Shown piece by piece: positions 57,086 through 64,000 of a DNA stretch of 64,000 nt (positions are counted from its first letter, which is position 1; the number at the start of each line of letters is the position of its first letter). The position numbers were made by a program, and so were the translations under genes. The notes under the pieces are model-generated. The model was not told the origin of the DNA. It was given only the letters and a program-made list of their open reading frames with translations, and searched no databases. The DNA is from Oikopleura dioica (lineage: Eukaryota; Chordata; Appendicularia; Copelata; Oikopleuridae), in NCBI GenBank assembly GCA_907165135.1, contig OU015570.1, positions 1,550,001 through 1,614,000 on the forward strand, read 5' to 3'.

Positions 57086-57559
57086 CTAGCGATAGGCACG
57101 AATCTTAAAAAATATTTGTATCGATTTTCCTTTCAACAGGTGCTGGTTCAGAATTATATATTTGTTGTGAATTGTTGATCCAAATTTACCTAAAATAAGA
57201 CGGTCCTTGTCAGACCAGCGATAGATCTGACGGGTTTCGTTGAGGATCTGTTGCGATTCTAGCGCAGTGTTACAATGGTAAAGCGTCAAGGTTTCGGTTG
57301 AAAGGACGTTTCCGGAGGAGCCTCTTTCGACGAAAGTGAGTTCAAGCTCCCCGTTTTTCATTAGCAGCATATCGGATTCTAACCAACTAGTGATGCTCAG
57401 CGGAATTCGACCCGCGCTGACCTCGTCTAAAAATTGATAATGAAAAATAAAAGTTACTGTCAACGGACCTAATATGTCTTTATTGGAGTTAGGAATGAGG
57501 GATGATGATTGTTTTGAGTCTCCACGCACCAGCTGATAGCCATTCTGGAACAAATGCAA
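57086..57559 (-). pseudogene. Exon-like fragment, possible LamG/ConA-like domain
   Basis: The minus-strand frame, read from about 57600, begins FIVSWPPTSGIQLHLFQNGY. That resembles the strand-turn-strand of laminin-G/concanavalin-like domains, and it continues with STETLTLYHCNTALESQQIL. 157 codons are open. No signal peptide is present. Likely a captured or stranded piece of an extracellular protein gene; the family call is weak. Confidence 0.35.
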
Positions 57560-57614
57560 TTGAATTCCACTCGTTGGAGGCCAAGAAACGATGAAATAAT
57601 GAAAAGATTCTTGT

Positions 57615-57830
57615 TTATGAACCTTTTTTCAATTCGAGGCTTTTCGGCAGTTTAGCATTTTCGATCTTTAGGTTTTTATCGGCCTTGGCCAGCTCGTTTC
57701 TGGACCGGTGCAGTAGTGACTTCAAAGCCTCTTCCATAATAAACTCAATCGAATCTCTCTTCTTCCATCTTCGATTATCAGTACCGATTTCTAAAAAGAC
57801 ATGCTCATTTCCTTTCATTTCAACAGTCAA
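57615..57830 (-). pseudogene. Exon-like fragment, charged, unknown
   Basis: A 71-codon minus-strand frame (VEMKGNEHVFLEIGTDNRRW, SIEFIMEEALKSLLHRSRNE) with natural composition, just upstream of the LamG-like piece. It could be the preceding exon of the same gene. Not recognised. Confidence 0.3.
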
Positions 57831-58140
57831 AACAGTTTCATGTTTCTATTTTTTCATTTATCCTTGGCAGTTTGAATAATTTTTACTTTTCGAAAGAGCC
57901 CCCATGATCTATGCTGAGTTGATAGTTCATTTTACAAGCATTTTCAGAAGGAGCTTTGTATTGTATTTTGAATTTTCGCGATTTACAAAGAAAAAAAATT
58001 CAAAAAGCTTCAATAACTGCAGTAATTTATTACTTTGGTCTCTTAGAATTTCGTGTCTTTTTCCTTCTTAGTTGACTTTTTCGTTGTTTACGATTTCTTT
58101 TCTTCTGCTTTGAAGGGGGAAATAAAGCAATTATCATTTA

Positions 58141-58256
58141 CAAGAAAAGTTCTTTTTTCTTAATAAATCGACCATTTCTTGTAAATTTAAATATTTCCAT
58201 AAGAAACGAAATTTACAAGAAATGGTCGTTTTATGATAAAAAGAGAACTTTTCTTG
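58141..58256. mobile_element. Palindromic MITE, copy B
   Basis: CAAGAAAAGTTC..TCGACCATTTCTTGTAAATT and its mirror AATTTACAAGAAATGGTCG..GAACTTTTCTTG, 116 bases. The outer bases ATTTA/TGAAT suggest no clear TSD. Confidence 0.82.
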
Positions 58257-58291
58257 AATTAGCTAAAGAAGAAAAATATTATCAAAAAAAC

Positions 58292-58422
58292 CTCCAAGGC
58301 TTCTTTCCAGGCTTTGATCACTTCCAAGAAATTATCCGCGTTGTTGTCGGTGACAAACCAGAGGCGAATCCTACTCTTTGGATAATTCTGCCGCTCAAGA
58401 CCACCGAGAAAGTACTTCAAAG
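58292..58422 (-). pseudogene. Procollagen galactosyltransferase (COLGALT/GLT25D) exon
   Basis: After a TTCAG acceptor the minus strand encodes ALKYFLGGLERQNYPKSRI and RLWFVTDNNADNFLEVIKAW, ending at a GT donor. This matches the start of the N-terminal glycosyltransferase domain of COLGALT proteins, ER enzymes that add galactose to hydroxylysine of collagen. Only this single exon is present. It lies within the transposase gene, on the opposite strand, 83 bases from a lipoyltransferase-like fragment. Confidence 0.75.
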
Positions 58423-58504
58423 CTGAATTTTTTTTTTTTCGTGAACTTATAACAGCTCATTGTTTTTTTAAGATTTCTTATTTTGGCGAATTAGAAAATT
58501 TGAA

Positions 58505-58735
58505 TTAAGTAATGATCGAATCTTCCGTTTCCAGCGTAAATTTAGGTGTTTGGCCAAAGATCCATTTCCATTCTTTCAGCTCTTCCACTCTCTTTTGAAT
58601 CTCTTCGAGCGCCTCCGGATTCACAACTTCGACGTTTTCAAAAGTTTCTTCAAATGTTTTGCTCAAATTTTTCGCAAGCGAAGTTTCCAGTGCTTGATTA
58701 TCGTTGATTCCAACTTTTACTATTCGACCTTTCAA
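58505..58735 (-). pseudogene. Lipoyltransferase/lipoate-protein ligase-like C-terminal fragment
   Basis: The minus strand encodes KGRIVKVGIND, a helical linker and ELKEWKWIFGQTPKFTLETE, then a stop. W-x-(Y/F)G-x-(T/S)P-(K/E)F is the hallmark after the catalytic domain of LIPT1/LplA-type enzymes, which attach lipoate to mitochondrial enzymes. In LIPT1 a comparable (K/N)GRI word follows that motif rather than preceding it, so this may be a rearranged piece. No catalytic domain is present. Confidence 0.5.
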
Positions 58736-59095
58736 TCTTCATCTTTTTATCCGTCGCACTTCCAGAGTCAATTTTCTCTTTAAAATCATTAATAGAGCAT
58801 CCGTCGCAAAATTGCTAAACTTGGATTGCTTCGATCATGGAATAAAAAAACTTCGAAAGAATTACGAGCAGTTTTATACAGTCTGCCATATTATCAGCTT
58901 TCTAATAAGGATATTCGAAAAGCTGTTTTGAATATAATTGCAGCTGAAATCGAAAAGAAGAAAAAGGAGGATAAACAACTTGAGGAAAATTGGGAAAAAT
59001 TCTCTCAGTATCTTCTTGACACGTATATTGGAATCGACCATCGATTTGATCCTGCGGATTGGGCTGACACTGTGAATGCTAGACTTTTATCTAGC

Positions 59096-59369
59096 ACAGG
59101 AATGTCAGCTATTTTGACAGTCGTGATCGACCTTTGTCCGGACATTTCTAGGCCATAAGATACTTGGTCCGGAAATTCTGGGCCATAAATGATCTCGGTC
59201 TGAAAATCCTTTGAGGATCAAATCTCTTTTGAAACCATACCAATACAAGTACATATTATTCTTGATCAAAATCGACCTTTGTCCGGAAATTTCTGGGCCA
59301 TAAGATACTTGGTCCGGAAAATCTGGGCCATAAATGATTTTGGTCTGAATAAATTGATTAAAAAATAGC
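59096..59369. repeat. Tandem-repeat segment interrupting the transposase
   Basis: Two copies of an ~80-base unit (ATCGACCTTTGTCCGGA, CCATAAGATACTTGGTCCGG, GGGCCATAAATGAT) at about 59127-59207 and 59268-59350. Within each unit a TCCGGA..CTGGGCCATAA word occurs twice. It is bracketed by AGC at 59093-59095 and 59367-59369. Confidence 0.75.
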
Positions 59370-59974
59370 TTGATTAAAGTTGATTCAACTAACAATCAGG
59401 CTGAAAGTCAGAATGCGAGGCTCACGTGCTTGCTGGAGAAAAAAAACACTCTTCGTGCTATTTTTTCTGCGATTTACAGCCACAAAAAACTTGCCTATGA
59501 TGACGAACAATATTATATTGAGCAGCAACGATTTCCTACTGCAACAACTAGAATAACAAGCTTGTGTTGGATGATAAAATATCTTGAAGCGAAAGATTTC
59601 GCGAAAAAATTGAGAAGAAGAAGCATCACAAGTTCAATTTCGATTGACTTAGCCGAACTTCAAAAATCAATTATTGAAACTAGCCTAGCTTTTTGGAATG
59701 CTCGGGATCGAGCAGAAGAAATTGCCGCGAAAAAGGACGTCGCTGATATTTTCTATGGCTCAATTGACTGGAATGATCCTATTGCTGTTGAATTTCAAAT
59801 GGCAATAGATGAAACACATGCGATACAAAATCTACGTCTAAAGGAAGTTGACAAAAGTGCTCATGAAAAAAATCAGAAAAAACCTGAAATCAAGGAAGAA
59901 AAATCCGATGATGGAAAATACGAATACCGACACGTTCAAGATTCTTCTGTAAAAAGAAAAAAAAAGACGCTGAC

Positions 59975-60640
59975 ATGAATGATGCACCAAGATCGAAAAA
60001 GGCCCACAAAATGGTGCGCGTTAATAAAAGAAAACTTACCGTTTTGGAACACTTGGAAAAACTCGAAGAAGATTCTGATGCAGGTTCGGAAATATCTGAT
60101 ATTCAAGAAATTCCAGACGTATCTGATGATGAAAGAGCACGATGGGCTTTACTCCAAATTCCAAGATCGACTTTGTCTGAGAATGTTTATCCGACATTTA
60201 AAAGCTTTAAATGTATTCCTGACAAGAAAAATTACGCATTGATAAATACTCTGAAGAAATTGGATGATCATCAATTGATTATTTTCATAAAAGAGGAGAT
60301 AAGAGTTCACCATGTTCATGAATTGCTGGAATCAAAAAGAATGATTTCCGATTTGTTGGTGGACTCATACATATTTCTATTGCAAGAATATTTGCTCCAA
60401 CATAATCCAGAAAAAATCATGCTTCAATCATCGCTATTTTGGAGACAACTCGAATCTGACGAACACTTGATTCACCCGAGTAACATCAAGACAGTATTGC
60501 TCTTTCCGATTCTTCGACGTTCCCATTGGTTCTTTTGCAAGGTTGATGTGAAAAGGAAAAGTATCGAGTTTTTCTGCTCGATGAATGGCAATTATGATGG
60601 AATCGGCCTAGGAGCGGATGGAAGGAATTCTTATTTCTAA
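59975..60640 (+). CDS. Ulp1-type (C48) cysteine protease ORF downstream of MULE transposase, truncated
   Basis: ATG at 59975 overlaps the transposase stop in ATGA, so the two frames are tightly coupled. After an acidic, Lys-rich N-terminus comes DLLVDSYIFLLQEYLLQHNP, then LLFPILRRSHWFFCKVDVKR and IEFFCSMNGN. This is the C48 pattern: a W/S-x-x region, then His184 in SHW, and a strand where the catalytic Asp of D-S is expected but here reads Cys. The Gln and catalytic Cys parts are missing; the frame ends at residue 221. Ulp1-like proteases remove SUMO-type modifiers, and some plant Mutator-like elements carry one as a second gene. Confidence 0.6.
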   Translation: MNDAPRSKKAHKMVRVNKRKLTVLEHLEKLEEDSDAGSEISDIQEIPDVSDDERARWALLQIPRSTLSENVYPTFKSFKCIPDKKNYALINTLKKLDDHQLIIFIKEEIRVHHVHELLESKRMISDLLVDSYIFLLQEYLLQHNPEKIMLQSSLFWRQLESDEHLIHPSNIKTVLLFPILRRSHWFFCKVDVKRKSIEFFCSMNGNYDGIGLGADGRNSYF

Positions 60641-60831
60641 TTGGTTACTGTAGCATATTTATTACACAGTGGGTTACCAGGTTTTCATTTACCAGTGATA
60701 ATTTCAAAAAACTTTTTCGAAAATCGTTTTCTGTAATTGCAGTTTTCTTGAGCTCATCAAGACGAGTTAAATGATGGGTCTGCCTCCTGATATCTCAAAT
60801 GATTTTGTTTATAGATAATTATGTGGGGTTT

Positions 60832-60957
60832 CCTTACATGGTACAGATCCTTACATGGTATAGATCCTTACATGGTACATTTCCTTACATGGTACAAAAA
60901 TCAAATTGTACCATGTAAGGATTTTGTACCATGTAAGGATTTTTGTACCATGTAAGG
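60832..60957. repeat. Palindrome built of CCTTACATGGTAC repeats
   Basis: Four forward copies of CCTTACATGGTA(C/T)A are followed by three reverse copies (GTACCATGTAAGG). Same architecture and same CCTTACA start as the element at 968-1092, but with a different second half. Confidence 0.85.
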
Positions 60958-61498
60958 AATTTCAGAATAGAATCTTTTCAAAAACAAAAATCGACTAGTT
61001 AACCTGAAATATAATTCTGCTAGACCCCCCCCTCGAGCAAATTTTTTTCATTTTCAAAAATCAAATTACTGCTTCTGTGCACTGTGAGTAATAAATAAAG
61101 TAAATTTCAAAAGAAAAGCCGCAAAAATGTCTTGAAACTGGATAACACCGATTTTTTAAGACATTTTTTATGAATGCTATTATCGCTTATTGAAAAATAA
61201 CAAAATAACAGTAAAATAACGCATTGCAATTTCTTGAGCTTTGAGAGGAGTGTCTTTTGCGCTAGTGTGGAGGTTTTTCGGCTTTGGTAAGCTTTTTCCG
61301 GGCGTGCGGTGAACATTCGACGATGACGATAATGGCTATGGTTGACTTTGAACTCTTGATGAATATGTTGAATTTTGAACTCTCTTGGCTGCTTTTGGAT
61401 CTGGTGAAGCCATGAACAAGGCGTGTTTTGCTCTATCGGATATTCTAGGGAGATAAATTAGGAAACTATTTCGAAAGAATTGAGTTTTTTTTTCTTAC
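60958..61498. other. No gene supported
   Basis: CTAGACCCCCCCCTCGAGCAAATTTTT-like sequence near 61020 resembles the arm end of the foldback element at 1-945. The stretch to 61498 has no supported coding sequence. Confidence 0.4.
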
Positions 61499-62010
<512 letters not shown>

Positions 62011-62153
62011 CTTTTCTTGTTTTTGATTCTCTTCTGTGGCTTTTTCTCAGTGGTTCACTCATGTTTCTGATTTGGATCATCCGGTTTTGGTTCTAGCTCG
62101 GCTCTAGAATAAGCTTATTATTTTGGGTGTAGATCGTCAAATTTATCAGTTGC

Positions 62154-62486
62154 GTGATGGAAGCGACTAACAAGCCGATTCAACAAGAAAAAAATGCAAC
62201 TAATCAGGAGAACGATAAAAAAAAGGCTGAGGAAGCTGAGAAAGCTTCCAAAAAATTTGTCATGGCCGCCAATCACCTCAAGATGAAAGTTTTGCCACCG
62301 CCGACAAGATTAGAATACGACGATGTTTTAAATGGATCAGAGTCTAATCCTCAAGTAATAACGATCCAAATGGACTACGGTTCGCTCCGTATTTATGTGA
62401 AGGAAGCACTTTCCCTGTTTTTGTTCCATATTTCAACAAGGGACATCTCAAAATCGATTCAATTCGACAAAAAAGGAACGCTTTGA
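62154..62486 (+). CDS. Hypothetical protein, 110 aa
   Basis: Open frame with a charged coiled-coil start (NDKKKAEEAEKASKKFVMAA) and a more globular second half (NPQVITIQMDYGSLRIYVKE). Not recognised. It may be an exon of the Mutator-like gene further right or an independent small ORF. Confidence 0.35.
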   Translation: MMEATNKPIQQEKNATNQENDKKKAEEAEKASKKFVMAANHLKMKVLPPPTRLEYDDVLNGSESNPQVITIQMDYGSLRIYVKEALSLFLFHISTRDISKSIQFDKKGTL

Positions 62487-62584
62487 ATCTCATAAAACAT
62501 ACCTTTTGATAAGTTTTGATGGCTCTTAGCAGCGCTCAGGCCATCTCGATTAGAGTATCATTCCAAAATACCGATATAGACCTC

Positions 62585-62655
62585 GGCGAGTTGGTGCAGT
62601 GGTAGCACTCCCCGTCCGGACGTGGGCAACCTAGGTTCGATTCCTAGACTTGTCT
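62585..62655 (+). tRNA. tRNA-like sequence, doubtful anticodon arm
   Basis: The acceptor GGCGAGT/ACTTGTC pairs at seven positions (two G-U). The D arm is GTGC-AGTGGTA-GCAC and the T arm CTAGG-TTCGATT-CCTAG with a perfect B box, and a TTTT lies downstream. The anticodon arm CCCCG-TCCGGAC-GTGGG has two mismatches and C at position 33; the nominal anticodon is CGG. Either a decaying tRNA or a tRNA-derived SINE head. It shares the odd C33 with the tRNA-like sequence at 28253. Confidence 0.4.
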
Positions 62656-62673
62656 GAATTTTCAGCTTGAGCG

Positions 62674-63354
62674 ATGTTAAAAACCATCAGTTTAATGTCG
62701 TTTTCTTCTAACAAGCATTTTCATTGGTACTGTCCGGGTCGATCTTGTCGTAACCATCATTCACTGAATATTAATTTAGCAGTTGTTTTTTTATTTAAAG
62801 CGCATGAAAAGGCAGGGCCTATATTCGGGCTACGTGTTCGGCTAAAAATCGAGGCTGTTGCAAAAGATTGGTCATTTTTTTATCCTGTCATGATCCGACG
62901 CAAGATGCATTTTGGCATGCAAAAAATTTTACTATTGAGGAAGTTAAAGGAACTGTTTAAAGAAATAATGATCAAAGATAAGCTACAAACCAATAATTTG
63001 AACTCTATTGAACATAAAAAGGCACTCATGGGTCGAGAAAAAGAGTCCCTTGGAACTTTCGCAACATGTCTAAAGAACAGAAGCTTTTGGCGAAAAAAAT
63101 TGATGGAAATGGCGAAGGAAATAGATGGATGTGTACAAGAATTTACGAGAATGAAAGAAAGTTACGATCTATGGATATCTTTGACCAAGCAACACGACGC
63201 AATAAGGCCACATTTTAAACAACTACGTGCAGAGCTGCAAAAAGCGAACGGATGCATTGTAATTGGACCTGATGATGTTAAGCTTTCAAATTCGAAATCG
63301 CAAAAATTACTTGCGAATAAACTGTCGGAAAGGATGATTAAATACTCACCTTGA
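62674..63354 (+). CDS. Hypothetical protein with a short Cys/His motif, 226 aa, possible MULE N-terminus
   Basis: Near the start it has KHFHWYCPGRSCRNHHS, a C-x4-C-x2-H arrangement like the zinc finger found ahead of MULE or ISXO2-type transposases. The rest is helical and charged (EHKKALMGREKESLGTFATC, EIDGCVQEFTRMKESYDLWI). It ends 170 bases before the frame of the second Mutator-like transposase and may be its upstream exon or a companion ORF. Confidence 0.45.
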   Translation: MLKTISLMSFSSNKHFHWYCPGRSCRNHHSLNINLAVVFLFKAHEKAGPIFGLRVRLKIEAVAKDWSFFYPVMIRRKMHFGMQKILLLRKLKELFKEIMIKDKLQTNNLNSIEHKKALMGREKESLGTFATCLKNRSFWRKKLMEMAKEIDGCVQEFTRMKESYDLWISLTKQHDAIRPHFKQLRAELQKANGCIVIGPDDVKLSNSKSQKLLANKLSERMIKYSP

Positions 63355-63487
63355 TTCATCAACCACTAATCTTCGTACAGCTGAAGGTTATTCCAAGTAA
63401 AACAGCTCTATCATCTAGCGCGTAGTCTTCTTTGATTTCAGTGATTCTTCTTATAGCGCACATGTGGATTCGTTTTCCTAAATGTAG

Positions 63488-64000
63488 TTTATAATCATTC
63501 AAAAAAAGAAATATCGTAAAGGCATGGACCAGGAAGACGCCGACCCATTTATTGTTGCCGACTTTATTGGCGGCGAAAAATACTATTGTACTGGGCAAGG
63601 ATACGAGCATGAGTGCTTCTCAAAATTTAGAGTCTACGCAACAACAAATGATTGGGCAAATGTCGAAATTGCGCCAAAGTTGGGTTTTGATGGAAACTAT
63701 AAAATCGGTAAAGAGGCGAAAAAAGAAGTTAATGGCGGAAAATCGTGGCAAGTCATTATCATCTGCCAAGCTGGACGATTTTTTTTATCCCAAACGAAGA
63801 ATTTTGCGAGCATTCGAATTGTTTGTCTGCTACCATCGAAAAAATCGGAGGACTACGAGCTCTTGTTATCTGGGATTCTATGGAAAACTAAAGGCCTGAA
63901 AAATTTGCGAGCGATATCATTAGACTACGAGACTGGAATACGCTGTGCTCTTGCAAAGTGCTTTGGGGAAGCTGTAAAGCATCTTTATTGCAGCTTTCAT
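63488..64000 (+). CDS. Second Mutator-like (MULE) transposase, 5' part, runs off the window
   Basis: The frame is open from 63488 to the last base; the first ATG is 63524, giving 159 codons without a stop. The core shows KLGFDGNYKIGKEA (first Asp), WQVIIICQAGRF, RIVCLLPSKKSEDYELLLSG, then LRAISLDYETGIRCALAKCF (second Asp) and LYCSFH at the window end. Block order equals that of the transposase at 56081, with a similar GLKNL spacing, but the sequences are clearly different families of copies. No break is visible in this part. Confidence 0.75.

Larger units (their letters stand above)
56388..58795 (-). other. 2.4-kb segment inside the transposase gene carrying host-like exons
   Basis: This block divides the transposase between the C-x-x-H block and the next helix without loss of transposase codons. 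It contains two copies of one small palindromic MITE and, on the minus strand, exon-like pieces of at least two different host genes. It is either a very large non-canonical intron or an insertion with captured host DNA. Confidence 0.7.
56081..59978 (+). pseudogene. Mutator-like (MULE) transposase core, split by two inserted segments
   Basis: Exon 56081-56387 starts after a TTCTTAG acceptor with LHKDGIMSV (first catalytic Asp region) and continues with YFVLCDKKYETYEELIQEIK. It ends LVSDWEAGF..VRCSFHLIQ, the second Asp and the C-x-x-H block. The core resumes at 58796 with SIRRKIAKLGLLRSW and runs to about 59095 (NARLLSS). It resumes again at 59370 with STNNQAESQNARL, the catalytic Glu block, and ends at 59978. 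Its substrate would be its own terminal repeats. The interrupting segments are 56388-58795 and about 59096-59369. If spliced, the first would be a GA-AG intron (CAG/GAATG..AATAG/AGC). The second is bracketed by a repeated AGC. Confidence 0.75.

Overview
The window reads as repeat-rich nuclear DNA of an animal. Introns are short (44 to 73 nt) in gene pieces I recognise (SLC33A1, NOL9/GRC3, poly(A) polymerase), codons follow the standard code, and the sequence is crowded with Ty3/gypsy, pogo, hAT-like, Mutator-like and Polinton-like mobile DNA. An env-bearing Ty3/gypsy element, very short introns, possible GA-AG or other unusual intron edges and an apparent swarm of non-autonomous elements would fit a tunicate of the appendicularian (larvacean) type. 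That placement is inference, not something the sequence proves.

Layout. 1-2.75 kb: foldback repeats and a broken acetyl-CoA transporter gene (+). 3.0-8.1 kb: relics of a Polinton-like element (packaging ATPase, integrase) and a gag relic. 8.3-10.1 kb: nothing recognised. 11.0-22.2 kb: a long env-bearing Ty3/gypsy element on the minus strand (gag, protease, RT, RNase H, integrase, env with furin site and fusion peptide, then extra ORFs), interrupted by a 1,034-bp hAT-like element. 22.1-23.4 kb: LTR-like promoter pieces, a second unrelated retroviral-type protease, and a near-identical duplicate of the first protease. 25.94-28.0 kb: a complete pogo/Tigger transposon with TA flanks and an apparently intact three-exon transposase. 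28.2-29.0 kb: a 779-bp element whose terminal direct repeats carry a tRNA-like sequence. 29-36 kb: mostly gene-poor, with a MITE with a perfect 8-bp TSD (31.2 kb), a broken acidic coiled-coil gene and two NOL9 exons. 36.43-43.85 kb: a complete but decayed LTR element (minus), inserted in an older MITE and itself hit by a 398-bp MITE. 44.2-53.5 kb: two 766-bp copies of a pogo-like deletion derivative, many foldback repeats, and a non-autonomous LTR element (50.04-53.48 kb). 54.1-60.6 kb: a two-exon small gene and a Mutator-like transposase followed, with a 4-nt overlap, by a Ulp1-type (C48) protease ORF. The transposase is split by 2.4 kb carrying minus-strand exons that look host-derived. 61.5-64 kb: a broken poly(A) polymerase, a tRNA-like sequence and a second Mutator-like transposase running off the window end.

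No complete conserved host gene was found; every host gene I recognise is a fragment. The biology of the window is therefore mainly nested insertion, foldback repeats and capture of host exons by mobile DNA.
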